A stretch of 44,944 nucleotides of DNA from Planctomycetaceae bacterium (lineage in GTDB: Bacteria > Planctomycetota > Planctomycetia > Planctomycetales > Planctomycetaceae). Position 1 is the first letter of the stretch. Every line of letters starts with the position of its first letter. Positions 14,899-24,935 of the stretch are shown here, in pieces. The translations under genes and the position numbers were made by a program. Under the pieces are notes generated by a model, which saw nothing but the letters and a program-made list of their open reading frames with translations, was not told the DNA's origin and ran no database searches. The stretch spans positions 1 through 44,944 of the forward strand of contig JAKFUG010000068.1 of NCBI GenBank assembly GCA_021732785.1, read 5' to 3'.

Positions 14899-17181
14899 AT
14901 GCCGCTCCGTCGCGTGTTTTGCTCTGTCTTCGTGATCGCGGTCGCCGTCAGCGCCGCAACGTTTGCTGCTGAGCGGACCGGTGAGATCGTTTACCGCGAG
15001 ATGTGCGCATCGTGTCACGGACCGAATGGAGAAGGAACTCCGAAAGAGTATCCCGAGCCGCTGCTGGGTGATAAATCCGTCAAAGAATTGGCGGTCGTCA
15101 TTGCCAAAACGATGCCCGAGAACAAGCCGGAAAAGTGCTCGCGGGAAGATGCGGATCTGGTCGCCGCCTACATTCATGATGCCTTCTATTCACCACTGGC
15201 CCAGGCTCGCATCAAACCGGCACGGGTGGCTTTGTCGCGGTTGACCGTTCGGCAATACCGCGAATCGATCGCCGATCTGTTTGCCGAACTGCGACCGTCG
15301 GAACAACCCAACGGGAAACTCGGCCTCCGCGGTAATTATTTCCCGTCCCGCCGCAATCGGGACAACGAAAAGGTGCTGGACCGCATCGATCCCGTCGTGC
15401 AATTCGATTTCGGCGAAGGCAAGCCCATCCAAGATGATCGCTTGAAAACCGACGAATTTACCATCAACTGGAGTGGTTCCGTCTTCGCCCCGGAAACCGG
15501 CAACTACGAGTTCGTCGTGAAGACCGTCAACGGTATGCGATTGTGGGTCAACGAGAATGACGTCCCGCTCATCGACGGCAGCGTGCGCTCGGGAAACGAT
15601 GTCGAGCATCGCGAATCGCGATTCCTGCTGGGGGGACGGTACTATCCGCTCCGGTTGGAGTTCTTCAAATCGAACAAGGCCAAGGAAAAGAAAGCCGCGA
15701 TCGCGCTGCACTGGACCCGGCCGCATCACACGACGGAGTTGATCGACGCCCGGTATCTGTCGCCGCATCGGTCGAGCGAAGTCCTCGTCGTACAGACACC
15801 GTTTCCAGCCGATGATCGCAGCGTCGGTTATGAACGGGGCTCTTCCGTCTCGAAAGAATGGGATCAGGCAACCACCGATGCGGCACTGGAAATCGCGTCT
15901 ACAGTGTTACCCGAGGTGAACCGTTTCGCGGGGACCAAGAACGATGCCGGGGATCGCAAGCAGAAAGTGCAGGACTTCGCGCTGCAATTGGCCGGGCGGG
16001 CGTTTCGCCGACCGCTGAATGAGGAAACACGCCAGCCATTCATCAAGCAGTTCGAGGACAATACCGATGTGGATGCGGCATTTCAGCGATCTTTGTTGCT
16101 GATGTTGAAATCACCACGCTTTCTGTATCGCGAAGTGGACGGCTCCGCGAATGATCCCTGGAACGTGGCTTCACGAATCGGCTACACGCTGTGGGATTCC
16201 TTGCCGGACAAGCCGCTGCGCGATGCCGCCGCCAATGGGCAATTGACGAACCGCGAACAGATTCGGTCGCAGGTGGAACGGATGGCCGCCGATCCGCGTG
16301 CGGTCGCCAAGCTGAATGCCTTCCTCCGGCAATGGACGCGACTGGACTCGCTCATCGACATTGCCAAGGACTCGCATCTCTATCCCGAATTTGATCCCGC
16401 GGTGATTTCCGATCTGCGGACGTCCCTCGAACTGACGCTCGCCGATGCCGCAATGCAACCGCGGGCGACGTATCGCCAGTTAATCCTCGACGATGAGTTC
16501 TATCTGAATGGGCGACTCGCCCCGCTATACCGCGTCGATCTCCCCGCGGATGCGCTGATGCCGCAAACAGCACCGTTTCAAAAAATGAAACTCGAAGGCG
16601 AAACTCGCGTCGGGGTCATCACCCATCCATTCCTGATGGCAGGGTTGGCCTACACGGCGACGAGTTCCCCGATTCACCGCGGCGTGTTCGTTTCGCGGTC
16701 ATTGCTCGGCCGCAGTTTGAAACCGCCGCCGGAAGCGATTGCACCGATTCTGGAAGATTTGCACCCCGATCTTACCACTCGCGAACGGGTCGCGCTGCAA
16801 ACGAAATCGCAGGTCTGCCAAGGCTGTCACGTGATGATTAACTCGCTCGGCTTCACGCTGGAAAGCTTCGACGCCATCGGCCGCTGGCGGAAAGCAGAAA
16901 AGGGAAAACTGATCAACGACACCGGTTTGTACACCACCCGCGACGGAGAAGAACGTAGAATTCAGGGAGCCCCCGAGTTGGGAGCATTCCTTGTCGACAG
17001 TCCCGAAAGCCGACAGGCATTTGTTCAGCAGATGTTCCACTTTTTGGTGAAGCAGCCGATCCGGGCTTACGGGGCTGATGTCCCCGGCGAACTTGGCCGA
17101 TCCTTCTTGCAGAACGATCAACAAATTCGCATGCTTATGCTTGAAATCGCCACCACCGTCGCCGCGACGGGGTTAAATTGA
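14899..17181 (+). CDS. Secreted DUF1592/DUF1588/DUF1585 protein with two CxxCH motifs and a PA14-like domain
   Basis: 760 residues with an N-terminal signal peptide ending near TFAAE. An N-terminal cytochrome-c-like domain has C36-A-S-C-H40 and a later Met (MPENKP). A PA14-like beta-sandwich follows at about 160-290 (SGSVFAPETGNYEFVVKTVNGMRLWVNE ... IALHWTRP). Next come the DUF1595/DUF1592 region (FALQLAGRAFRRPL, FLYREVDG, FLRQWTRLD), DUF1588 (TSSPIHRGVFVSRSLLGRSLKPPP, then C640-Q-G-C-H644 and FTLESFDAIGRWR) and DUF1585 at the end (FVQQMFHFLVKQPIRAYG). These proteins are typical of planctomycetes and occur next to DUF1552 genes, as here. Function unknown, probably periplasmic or surface redox-linked. 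Confidence 0.93.
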   Translation: MPLRRVFCSVFVIAVAVSAATFAAERTGEIVYREMCASCHGPNGEGTPKEYPEPLLGDKSVKELAVVIAKTMPENKPEKCSREDADLVAAYIHDAFYSPLAQARIKPARVALSRLTVRQYRESIADLFAELRPSEQPNGKLGLRGNYFPSRRNRDNEKVLDRIDPVVQFDFGEGKPIQDDRLKTDEFTINWSGSVFAPETGNYEFVVKTVNGMRLWVNENDVPLIDGSVRSGNDVEHRESRFLLGGRYYPLRLEFFKSNKAKEKKAAIALHWTRPHHTTELIDARYLSPHRSSEVLVVQTPFPADDRSVGYERGSSVSKEWDQATTDAALEIASTVLPEVNRFAGTKNDAGDRKQKVQDFALQLAGRAFRRPLNEETRQPFIKQFEDNTDVDAAFQRSLLLMLKSPRFLYREVDGSANDPWNVASRIGYTLWDSLPDKPLRDAAANGQLTNREQIRSQVERMAADPRAVAKLNAFLRQWTRLDSLIDIAKDSHLYPEFDPAVISDLRTSLELTLADAAMQPRATYRQLILDDEFYLNGRLAPLYRVDLPADALMPQTAPFQKMKLEGETRVGVITHPFLMAGLAYTATSSPIHRGVFVSRSLLGRSLKPPPEAIAPILEDLHPDLTTRERVALQTKSQVCQGCHVMINSLGFTLESFDAIGRWRKAEKGKLINDTGLYTTRDGEERRIQGAPELGAFLVDSPESRQAFVQQMFHFLVKQPIRAYGADVPGELGRSFLQNDQQIRMLMLEIATTVAATGLN

Positions 17182-17205
17182 AGACACGATCTTGCGTCAG
17201 TTTGA

Positions 17206-17282
17206 AGAGTCGGGGCAGGGGCCCCGACCTATGGATGTGAAATGAACTTGAAATGATAGGTTGGGGCCCCCGCCCCGACTCT
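17206..17282. repeat. Inverted-pair palindromic repeat, family A copy 2
   Basis: Arms 17206-17232 and 17256-17282 share the GTCGGGGC-AGGG-GCCCCGAC hairpin and flanking ACCTAT with copy 1 at 9698-9770; the spacer differs. It fills most of the 208-base gap between the DUF1592-type and DUF1552 genes and might form a strong structure within their shared transcript. Confidence 0.88.
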
Positions 17283-17389
17283 TTTTGAATTCAAAGTGAT
17301 CCGCGACTTCAAGATACGAATCAGCTTCCCGGATGCGAAGAAGCAGCCGGGAAGCATAGAGTCCATCCCGCCGCAAACAGAGCTTTTCC

Positions 17390-18706
17390 ATGACCTTCCG
17401 TTCGTCCCGCCGCGAATTCTTGCGTGACCTCGGTCTGAGTGCCGCAGCGCTCCCGTTCGTCTGCAACCTGCCGAGTCTCGGCTTCGCGAATCAGGCCCAA
17501 CGGAAGCAGCGGTTGATCGTCATGTTCAGCCCGAACGGCATCGTGCCCGATCAATTCTGGCCGGACGAAGAAGGGGCCGACTTCAAACTCAAAACGATTC
17601 TCTCGCCGCTCGAATCGCTGAAGGACCGCACGCTGGTCCTGAACGGCGTGTGCGATAAAATCCGGGGCGACGGTGACAGCCACATGCGCGGCATGGGCTG
17701 CCTCCTCACCGGTTGCGAACTCTTCCCCGGCAACATCCAGGGCGGCTCCGATACCCCCGCCGGATGGGCCAGTGGGCTGTCCATCGATCAGGAAATCAAG
17801 AATTTCCTGCAAGCCGATACCGCCACCCGCACGCGGTTTGGTTCGCTGGAATTCGGCGTGATGGTCCCCGACCGGGCCGATACGTGGACCCGCATGGTCT
17901 ACTCCGGCCCCAATAAGCCGGTCGCGCCGATCGATGATCCGTACCAGATGTTTAACAAGCTCTACGGACAAAAGAAGAATCAGGAAAGCCTGCGGAGTAT
18001 CGTCGACGCGCTGAAAGACGATTTCCGCAAGCTGGAACCGCACGTCAGCGGCGATGACCGCGCCCTGCTCGAAGAACATGCGACGCTGGTCCGCGACTTC
18101 GAACGGGAACTTCAAGCCAACCCGGACGGTCTGAATCATCCCGAACCGGTGCTGGATCAGGGGATCAAGGAAGAGAACGACAACATCCCGAAGATCAGCA
18201 AGATGCAGATCGATCTCCTCGTGCAGAGTTTCTCCGCCGACTTCGCCCGCATCGCCACGTTCCAGATCACCAATTCGGTCGGCGGCGCGAAAATGCGGTG
18301 GCTCGGCATCGAAGAAGGGCACCACGAACTCTCTCACGAGCCGGACAAGAACGAATCGGCTCAGGACAAGCTCACGCGGATTAACAAGTGGTACTGCGAA
18401 CAACTCGCGTATCTCGCCGAACGGTTGGCCGCGACGCCGGAACCGGGCGGTCAGGGGAGCCTGCTCGACAACACGCTCATCATCTGGACGAACGAGTTGG
18501 GCAAGGGGAACTCGCACACGCTCAACGACATTCCGTTTGTCATGGTCGGCAACGGCCTCGATTTCCAGATGGGCCGGTCGGTGAAGTACAAGAAAACCGC
18601 CCATAACCGGCTGCTGATGTCGATCGCCCACGGCTTTGGCCACCGCCTCACGAAGTTCGGCAACCCCGACTTCTGCGGCGACGGCCCGTTGTCGCAACTG
18701 ACGTAA
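17390..18706 (+). CDS. DUF1552 family Tat-exported protein
   Basis: 438 residues. It begins [22 protein letters not shown], a textbook Tat signal (SRREFL, residues 6-11). The mature protein matches DUF1552: [17 protein letters not shown], a [12 protein letters not shown] segment, [46 protein letters not shown], and a C-terminal [13 protein letters not shown]. The fold resembles DUF1501 and other alkaline-phosphatase-superfamily proteins. It follows the DUF1592-type gene on the same strand, the standard pairing in this phylum. The signal indicates export in folded form. Function unknown. Confidence 0.93.
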   Translation: MTFRSSRREFLRDLGLSAAALPFVCNLPSLGFANQAQRKQRLIVMFSPNGIVPDQFWPDEEGADFKLKTILSPLESLKDRTLVLNGVCDKIRGDGDSHMRGMGCLLTGCELFPGNIQGGSDTPAGWASGLSIDQEIKNFLQADTATRTRFGSLEFGVMVPDRADTWTRMVYSGPNKPVAPIDDPYQMFNKLYGQKKNQESLRSIVDALKDDFRKLEPHVSGDDRALLEEHATLVRDFERELQANPDGLNHPEPVLDQGIKEENDNIPKISKMQIDLLVQSFSADFARIATFQITNSVGGAKMRWLGIEEGHHELSHEPDKNESAQDKLTRINKWYCEQLAYLAERLAATPEPGGQGSLLDNTLIIWTNELGKGNSHTLNDIPFVMVGNGLDFQMGRSVKYKKTAHNRLLMSIAHGFGHRLTKFGNPDFCGDGPLSQLT

Positions 18707-18760
18707 AGCTCCATTAGCCGGTACGTGTTTTTGGTTTGTCATGGCAAAGAATTTGGATGG

Positions 18761-18836
18761 TGTGCCACTGGCTCTGCCAGTGCCGTCTTCAAAGGGAAGC
18801 GCACTCTCACTTCGCACTGTTAGAGCCAGTGGCACA
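18761..18836. repeat. Inverted-pair palindromic repeat, family B copy 2
   Basis: Arms 18761-18782 and 18815-18836 match copy 1 at 14021-14102 (CACTGGC-TCT-GCCAGTG), but the right arm has substitutions (CACTGTTAGAGCCAGTG), so it is partly decayed. It sits between the convergent DUF1552 and AraC-type genes, where it could act as a bidirectional terminator. Confidence 0.85.
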
Positions 18837-18890
18837 CGACCGTTATGACGTGACACCGCGCTTGTGCCGAACTCATTCCGATACCGGGCG

Positions 18891-19646
18891 CTAGCGCGTT
18901 CCGGCTGATGATGCGGTACTCCGATATTCACTCGGTGTCAAACCCGTGGCCTGGCGGAAATGCCGGGTGAAAGCGCTTTGGTCGGCGTAGCCTGCATCAT
19001 ACGCGATCTGGGCGATCGCATCGGTTGTGTCCCGCAGTTGCCTCCGCGCGGCATCGATCCGCAGCTTCAACAACCATTGTCCGGTGGTCAGTCCAAAGAC
19101 CTGCCGCATCCGGCGATCCAGTTGAAAGCGCGACATCCCGGCAACATCCGCCAACTGCATCACCGTCGGTGGCTCGGACAGATTCGCGCCGGCGGACTTC
19201 ACCGCGGCGGCAACGTTCTTGTACTCCGCCTTCGTTGCATCGGGCAGCCGCAAATCCTGCGACACGCCAACAAGTCCGACGATTGTTCCCGCTTTGGATC
19301 GTAACGGCAACTTCGTGGTCAGACACCAGCCGACATCCCACGATGGATAGAAGTGCAATTCCAGTTGATCGAGCAATGGTCGCCCCGACTCGATCACTTT
19401 GAGATCCTGGGCCACATAATTCTCACCAAACGGAGGCCGGAAGACTTCCGCCGAGGTGCGACCGAGCAGTTGTGATTTGTCGCGAACGCCACAGCGCTGC
19501 ACCAGCGTGTTATTCACCACGACATATTGCCCCACGGCGTTCTTCATAAAGAACACGATGTCGGCCAGTTGATCGAACAGCAACTCACCCATGAACGGCT
19601 CTTCGAGCTGGTTCAGAATCGCGAGCAGGGGGGATGAATGCGGCAT
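18891..19646 (-). CDS. AraC-family transcriptional regulator with N-terminal PAS domain
   Basis: 251 residues from ATG at 19646; the frame is open a little further but that part looks non-coding. A PAS fold covers about residues 22-135 (FDQLADIVFFMKNAVGQYVVVNNTLVQRCG ... GTIVGLVGVSQDL). The C-terminal AraC domain has two helix-turn-helix units: TVMQLADVAGMSRFQLDRRMRQVFG and AIAQIAYDAGYADQSAFTRHFRQATGLTPSEYR. It is divergent from the hydroxyproline operon starting at 19865, so it is the obvious candidate for its regulator; the PAS domain may sense a pathway intermediate. The 218-base divergent region shows no symmetric operator I could defend. Confidence 0.92.
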   Translation of the reverse strand: MPHSSPLLAILNQLEEPFMGELLFDQLADIVFFMKNAVGQYVVVNNTLVQRCGVRDKSQLLGRTSAEVFRPPFGENYVAQDLKVIESGRPLLDQLELHFYPSWDVGWCLTTKLPLRSKAGTIVGLVGVSQDLRLPDATKAEYKNVAAAVKSAGANLSEPPTVMQLADVAGMSRFQLDRRMRQVFGLTTGQWLLKLRIDAARRQLRDTTDAIAQIAYDAGYADQSAFTRHFRQATGLTPSEYRSTASSAGTR

Positions 19647-19864
19647 GGAATTGACAACTCGCCGGGATGCGATCGTCCTCACCAATTCTGAGCGTCCGGC
19701 GGACGAATCATCGTGGTGCAGAACTCGAAAGCGATCGCGATTGTGCGCAATTTCAAGTGAATTGTCATCGTGCCTTCAAGACGGATGCGAGAACGGCGGA
19801 TAGAATTCGTATCAACCGTGGGCAGTAACTGCGACGAGCCACCGATAGGAAAAGTGACCAAACC

Positions 19865-20812
19865 ATGAATCATCCGCCTTCCGTTTTCACGGGCTGCATG
19901 CCCGCGTTGATGACGCCGTGTTTGCCGGATCGCACGCCCGATTTTGCGGCACTGGTTCGCAAGGGCCAGGAGTTGATTGCCGCGGGGATGCGGGCCGTAG
20001 TGTATTGCGGTTCGATGGGTGACTGGCCGCTGTTGACCGATGCCCAGCGTCAGGAAGGCGTCCGGCGGTTGGCCGAAGCTGGTGTGCCGGTAGTGGTCGG
20101 CACCGGGGCGCAAAACACACGGATTGCTGCCGAGCATGCCGCCCACGCAAAACAGGTGGGTGCCGCGGGTTTGATGTTGATTCCGCGCGTGCTTTCGCGC
20201 GGCAGTTCAACGGCGGCGCAGCGGGATCATTTTTCGGCCTGTCTGAAGGCGGGCGGTAACATTCCCGCGGTGATCTACAACAGCCCGTACTATGGTTTTC
20301 AGACGCGGGCGGAACTCTTCCGCGAATTGCGGCACGATCATGCGAATCTGGTGGGATTCAAAGAATTCGGCGGCGCGGCCTCGCTGGATTATGCCGCCGA
20401 GCACATCACCAGCGGCGACCCCGATCTCGCGCTGATGGTCGGGGTCGACACGCAGGTGTATCACGGTTTCGTCCGTTGCGGAGCCGTGGGGGCCATCACC
20501 GGGATTGGGAACGCGTTGCCACAACAGGTGCTGCGACTGGTCGAACTTTGTCGCACAGCCGCGGCGGGTGATCCCACGGCCCGGCGACAGGCGCTCGAAC
20601 TCGATGAAGCATTGCAGGTCCTTTCCCGCTTCGATGAAGGGACCGATCTCGTACTCTATTACAAGTACCTGATGGTGCTGGAAGGCAACCCGGAATACGA
20701 ACTCAATCTCAACGAGACAGACTCGCTATCCCCCACACAACGTGAGTTTGCCCGTCAGCAATGGCAATTGTTCAAGAACTGGTGGAAGACCTGGACAGGA
20801 GCCGCGGCATGA
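19865..20812 (+). CDS. DapA/NAL-family lyase, probable 1-pyrroline-4-hydroxy-2-carboxylate deaminase
   Basis: 315 residues. The dihydrodipicolinate synthase/N-acetylneuraminate lyase barrel is evident: Schiff-base Lys166 in VGFKEFGG and Tyr138 in VIYNSPYYGF. The usual GTTGE motif is replaced by YCGSMGDWPLLT. In hydroxyproline degradation a DapA-family deaminase converts 1-pyrroline-4-hydroxy-2-carboxylate to 2-oxoglutarate semialdehyde. The next two genes encode the preceding two steps, so this assignment rests on both family and context. Its TGA overlaps the next ATG (ATGA). A generic DapA-like aldolase remains possible. The final enzyme of the route, 2-oxoglutarate semialdehyde dehydrogenase, is not in this window. 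Confidence 0.85.
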   Translation: MNHPPSVFTGCMPALMTPCLPDRTPDFAALVRKGQELIAAGMRAVVYCGSMGDWPLLTDAQRQEGVRRLAEAGVPVVVGTGAQNTRIAAEHAAHAKQVGAAGLMLIPRVLSRGSSTAAQRDHFSACLKAGGNIPAVIYNSPYYGFQTRAELFRELRHDHANLVGFKEFGGAASLDYAAEHITSGDPDLALMVGVDTQVYHGFVRCGAVGAITGIGNALPQQVLRLVELCRTAAAGDPTARRQALELDEALQVLSRFDEGTDLVLYYKYLMVLEGNPEYELNLNETDSLSPTQREFARQQWQLFKNWWKTWTGAAA

Positions 20813-21774
20813 CTGACGCGTACCAAACCATTCGGGTCATCGACTCACACACGGAAGGGGAACCGACCCGCGTGGTCGTGCAAGGCGGACCAAACCTCGG
20901 TGGTGGTTCTCTCGCGAGCCGACGCACACGGTTTCAGGAAACGGCGGATGATTTTCGCCGCACGGTGATCCTGGAACCGCGCGGTTCCGAGGCCGTTGTC
21001 GGGGCGCTGTTGTGCCCGCCGGTCGATCCCACGTGTGTTTCCGGGGTCATCTTTTTCAACAATACCGGCTATCTGGGCATGTGCGGACACGGTGCGATTG
21101 GTGTCGCCGTCACGCTCGCTCATCTTGGACGAATCACGCCCGGAATTCACCGATTGGAAACGCCCGTCGGTGTTGTGGAAGTCCATTTGATTGAGCCGCA
21201 TCTCGTGGCCATTGAGAACGTGCCCAGTTATCGCTATCGCACCAAGGTTGCCGTCGAAGTGGAAACGCTGGGCACCGTCACGGGGGATATTGCCTGGGGC
21301 GGAAACTGGTTCTTCCTTGTCGAAAAGTCGCCGTTTCCGCTCACTTTCGCCAACCTCCGCGCTCTGACCGATGCTTCCGCTTTGGTCCGCGCCGCGTTGG
21401 TTCGCAACGGCGTGACCGGGGCCGATGGGGCCGAAATCGACCACATCGAATTCTTCGGCCCGGCAGAATCGCTATCGGCACACAGTCGCAACTTTGTGTA
21501 TTGCCCCGGCGGCGCGTACGACCGCTCGCCGTGTGGCACCGGCACGAGTGCCAAGCTCGCTTGCCTCGCAGCGGACGGCAAACTCGCTCCCGGACAGCCG
21601 TGGATTCAGGAAAGCATCATCGGCAGCCGCTTCACAGGAACGTATCGACATGCCGACAACGGCCGCATCGTTCCAACAATTACCGGGCGGGGATTTATCT
21701 GCAGTGACGCGGTTCTGATTGTGCAACCCGGCGATCCATTTTCGCAGGGCATTACCGGACAGGAGCCAGCATGA
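20809..21774 (+). CDS. lhpA: 4-hydroxyproline 2-epimerase (proline racemase family)
   Basis: 321 residues, starting MTDAYQTIRVIDSHTEGEPTRVV. Both catalytic cysteines of the proline racemase fold are present: Cys92 in GYLGMCGHGAIG and Cys242 in SPCGTGTSAKLACLA. Having both favours an epimerase or racemase over trans-3-hydroxyproline dehydratase, in which the second Cys is Thr. The enzyme interconverts trans-4-hydroxy-L-proline and cis-4-hydroxy-D-proline. The start at 20809 forms an ATGA overlap with the upstream gene; an in-frame ATG at 20761 lies inside it and was not used. ATGA overlaps on both sides show a tightly coupled operon. Confidence 0.9.
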   Translation: MTDAYQTIRVIDSHTEGEPTRVVVQGGPNLGGGSLASRRTRFQETADDFRRTVILEPRGSEAVVGALLCPPVDPTCVSGVIFFNNTGYLGMCGHGAIGVAVTLAHLGRITPGIHRLETPVGVVEVHLIEPHLVAIENVPSYRYRTKVAVEVETLGTVTGDIAWGGNWFFLVEKSPFPLTFANLRALTDASALVRAALVRNGVTGADGAEIDHIEFFGPAESLSAHSRNFVYCPGGAYDRSPCGTGTSAKLACLAADGKLAPGQPWIQESIIGSRFTGTYRHADNGRIVPTITGRGFICSDAVLIVQPGDPFSQGITGQEPA

Positions 21775-23030
21775 AACCGCCAGCGGCGATTGATCACGTC
21801 ATCGTCGTCGGTGCGGGGGTGATCGGCCTCGCCTGCGCTCACTATTTGAACAAGGCCGGGCTGCGCGTCACGGTGATCGATCGTGCCACCGTGGGAAGCG
21901 GTTGCTCCTACGGCAACTGCGGGTACATTTGCCCGAGCCATGTCTTGCCGCTGACGGAACCGGGCGCGATCGCCACGGCGCTGAAATCGTTGTTCAATCC
22001 GAAGAGTGCCTTTCGAGTCACCCCACGGTGGAGTCCCACCTTCTGGAACTGGATGTGGCAATTCGCGCGCTGCTGCAACCAACGGCAAATGCTCGCCGCA
22101 GGTCGGCATCTCAAGGCCATTCTCGATTCATCACTCGACGAATATAAACGGATCGTGCGTGAGGAATCGCTGGAATGCGAGTGGACGGAGAAGGGTCTGC
22201 TGTATGTCCTGCAAACCGAACACGGCATGGAAGAGTTCGCTAAAAACGACCGTTTCCTGACGGAAAACTTCGGAGTGACCGCCAAACGGATCGAAGGCGA
22301 GGCACTCCCGACGTTTGATCCGGCCCTCCAAACCGGCTTGGCGGGAGCGTTTCATTATCCCCACGATGTCTCCATCCGGCCGGATCTTTTGAATGCCGCA
22401 TGGGTCGAACGCTTGAGAACCCGCGGCGTCACATTCATCGAGAACTGCGAACTGCGACAGATCAAAAAAGCCGCGGGACAGATCACGCATCTCGAAACGT
22501 CCGTCGGCGACATGCAGGCCGACCGTATCGTCTTCGCGGCCGGTGCGCTGAGTGCCCGGTTGGCGACCACCCTCGAATGCCGCATTCCCATCGAACCGGG
22601 TAAAGGTTACTCGGTAACGATGGAACGACCGGCCGTTTGTCCACAGCATCCCATGCTTTTTCCGGAACATCGCGTCGGCGTATCACCGTTTCGGACGGGA
22701 TACCGCCTCGGTTCGATGATGGAGTTCTCCGGCTTCAATGCGACGATTTCTGCGCAGCGGATTCAACAACTGCGCGACTCTGCCAAGCCGTATCTGGTCG
22801 AACCGTTTACCGACGGTCCGCAGCAAACGTGGTTCGGCTGGCGACCGATGACGTGGGACAGCTTACCCATCATCGGCCGCGTCCCACGGTTGTCGAACGC
22901 CTTTCTCGCCACGGGTCACAACATGCTCGGTGTGAGCCTGGCAACCGCCACGGGTCGGCTCATCCGCGAACTGTTACTCGACGAGAAGCCGCACATTGAC
23001 CCCGCCCCGTTTTCACCACTGCGGTTCTAG
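21771..23030 (+). CDS. FAD-dependent D-amino acid dehydrogenase, probable D-hydroxyproline dehydrogenase
   Basis: 419 residues. The N-terminal Rossmann motif is VIVVGAGVIGLACAHYL, followed by a DADA/DAO-type FAD fold: a GSGCSYGNCGYICPSHVLPL loop, ADRIVFAAGALS in the middle, and WFGWRPMTWDSLPIIGRVPRLSNAFLATGHNMLGVSLATATGRLI at the C-terminus, the typical end of DadA-like enzymes. It oxidises a D-amino acid to the imino acid, here most likely cis-4-hydroxy-D-proline to 1-pyrroline-4-hydroxy-2-carboxylate. The single-subunit DadA type, rather than the heteromeric HypABC type, is encoded. ATGA overlaps the epimerase stop. Substrate is inferred from the neighbouring genes. Confidence 0.88.
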   Translation: MKPPAAIDHVIVVGAGVIGLACAHYLNKAGLRVTVIDRATVGSGCSYGNCGYICPSHVLPLTEPGAIATALKSLFNPKSAFRVTPRWSPTFWNWMWQFARCCNQRQMLAAGRHLKAILDSSLDEYKRIVREESLECEWTEKGLLYVLQTEHGMEEFAKNDRFLTENFGVTAKRIEGEALPTFDPALQTGLAGAFHYPHDVSIRPDLLNAAWVERLRTRGVTFIENCELRQIKKAAGQITHLETSVGDMQADRIVFAAGALSARLATTLECRIPIEPGKGYSVTMERPAVCPQHPMLFPEHRVGVSPFRTGYRLGSMMEFSGFNATISAQRIQQLRDSAKPYLVEPFTDGPQQTWFGWRPMTWDSLPIIGRVPRLSNAFLATGHNMLGVSLATATGRLIRELLLDEKPHIDPAPFSPLRF

Positions 23031-23041
23031 CCTTCTAGATC

Positions 23042-24853
23042 ATGGAAATGATAATGCGGCACTCACTTTTCTTGTTGGGACTTTTCGCAGGCGGATGGCT
23101 CCCGCTACGCGCCGCCGACTTGCCGAATGCACGACAGCAGGTGATTGCCGCCCGGGCGATTCTCGATCCGTGGCAGCGCGATCATGCCGAAGCGGTTGAA
23201 CGGCGGCTTCACATCGTCTGCTGGACGCCGATGGATCGCGAGTTCCCTGCGGATCACAAAAGCCGCTTGAGTCGCATGCTGCAACGTATCCAGGGGTTTT
23301 ACGCCCAGGAGATGGATCGTCACGGCTTCGGGCCGCGCAGCATCAACTTACAGCTTGATGCCGATCGGCACGTCGTCATTCATGAGGTCCGCGGACAGCA
23401 CCCGACGACTCACTACAAAAAATCGTCGGGCAGCGAGATCCGCAAGGAATGCCTGCCGCTTCTCCAACAGGCAGGGATCAATGCCGACAAAGAGACGATG
23501 GCGATCTTCTGCAATCTGGCGACATGGGATCCCGAGCGGCTCAAATTCACGCACGAGTCGCCGTACTACGCGGGTGGAGATTTCCTCCACGGAACCGCGT
23601 GGCAATTGGACTCGCCGGAACTGGACGCGACGAATTTGTCGTTGACGACACCTCAAATTCAAGACGGCGAGTACGGTCGAATTTCTCTCGGAAAACACAA
23701 CTCCATCTTCATCGGCGGGATGGCTCATGAGTTGGGACACGCCCTCGGATTGCCACATTGCAAGGCGCGGCCCGACGAAGCCATTCGGGGCGCGGCTCTA
23801 ATGGGCTCGGGCAACCGCAGCTATGGTGAAGAACTTCGGAGTGAAGGACCGGGGACGTTTCTGACCTTGGCCCATGCGCTGCGATTGGCTTCTCATCCGC
23901 AATTCTCCGGCCGTCTGGAATCGAAGTCCGTAAAACCCACAGCCACGATGATCAACCTCGATCTCAAAGCGGAAGGGAAGGGAATTGTTGTCTCCGGCGT
24001 CGTCAAGGGAGAACCACCTCTCTACGGCGTCGTTGCCTACTTCGATCCCGACGGCGGCAGTGATTACGACGCCACCACGGCGACAGCCATTCCCGACGAT
24101 CAGGGCCGATTCTTGCTTCAAACCGAAGCTTTAACCAAAGGGATACCCGGCGAATTGCGACTGCGGCTATTGCACGCGAATGGGGCCGTGACGGACGAGC
24201 AATCGCTGCCCGCGCTGCGGATGTCATACTCGGTCGGTGAGTCCGGGGTGCCGGATCTGACAACCATTCAGACACGCCTCGCATTGGAACCCGTGATCAA
24301 AGCATTGGCCGAGGGTCATCGCGATCTTGCTCAACGCGCAGCCCAAGGCATCAAGTTGACGGAAGCCTCCGCAATCGCCGCGAAATTGATTTCACCAGAA
24401 CCGCGGCAGGACCCGCCATCGAGTTTTCGCGGATCAGAAATGTCCATGAGTCTCACCTATTTTGCGGCGACGTCGGCCAAAGTCGGCTGGAGAAAACCAA
24501 CCTTCGATCAATTGCCGGACACGGCATTGTTGCTGGAATCGGGCGGCCGCATTTACGCCACCGGGATCTATGCCCATGCCCCCGCAACTCATGCTTATTC
24601 ACTCGGCGGCAAATGGAACACGCTGACCGGAAAGGTTGGTATCGCGGCGGGACACACGGGCAAAGCCCGCTTTGAAATTCACGGCGACAGTCAAATACTG
24701 TGGAAATCCGATGTGATTGGTCCGGGTAAGGTTGCGAGCTTTGAAGTCCCCGTCGCCGGTGTCGACCAACTCGAATTGCAAACGTTTCCCCCGGATGACG
24801 GTCCGCGCGATGCCTGGGGACTGTGGCTTGAGCCGCGACTGAATCGAAAATAA
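23042..24853 (+). CDS. Secreted metzincin-like metalloprotease with C-terminal NPCBM-like domain
   Basis: 603 residues with a signal peptide (MRHSLFLLGLFAGGWLPLRAAD; ATG at 23042, 23048 or 23054). The zinc motif HELGHALGLPH at 229-239 is a complete HExxHxxGxxH metzincin signature, and ALMGSGNRSYG just after it supplies a Met-turn candidate. The middle (about 300-400) is beta-rich. The C-terminal about 140 residues (ATGIYAHAPATHAYSLGGKWNTL ... GHTGKARFEIHGDSQILWKS) match an NPCBM carbohydrate-binding module. It starts 11 bases after the D-hydroxyproline dehydrogenase and probably belongs to that operon. Proteases acting on hydroxyproline-rich glycoproteins or collagen would fit, but the substrate is unknown. 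Confidence 0.8.
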   Translation: MEMIMRHSLFLLGLFAGGWLPLRAADLPNARQQVIAARAILDPWQRDHAEAVERRLHIVCWTPMDREFPADHKSRLSRMLQRIQGFYAQEMDRHGFGPRSINLQLDADRHVVIHEVRGQHPTTHYKKSSGSEIRKECLPLLQQAGINADKETMAIFCNLATWDPERLKFTHESPYYAGGDFLHGTAWQLDSPELDATNLSLTTPQIQDGEYGRISLGKHNSIFIGGMAHELGHALGLPHCKARPDEAIRGAALMGSGNRSYGEELRSEGPGTFLTLAHALRLASHPQFSGRLESKSVKPTATMINLDLKAEGKGIVVSGVVKGEPPLYGVVAYFDPDGGSDYDATTATAIPDDQGRFLLQTEALTKGIPGELRLRLLHANGAVTDEQSLPALRMSYSVGESGVPDLTTIQTRLALEPVIKALAEGHRDLAQRAAQGIKLTEASAIAAKLISPEPRQDPPSSFRGSEMSMSLTYFAATSAKVGWRKPTFDQLPDTALLLESGGRIYATGIYAHAPATHAYSLGGKWNTLTGKVGIAAGHTGKARFEIHGDSQILWKSDVIGPGKVASFEVPVAGVDQLELQTFPPDDGPRDAWGLWLEPRLNRK

Positions 24854-24935
24854 AAACGATCGCTTTCCTGGCGATGTGCCGTATCGAGTGGTGCGGTGTC
24901 CGAATCGAGCAGTCCAGATTCCATAAGAGGGAACT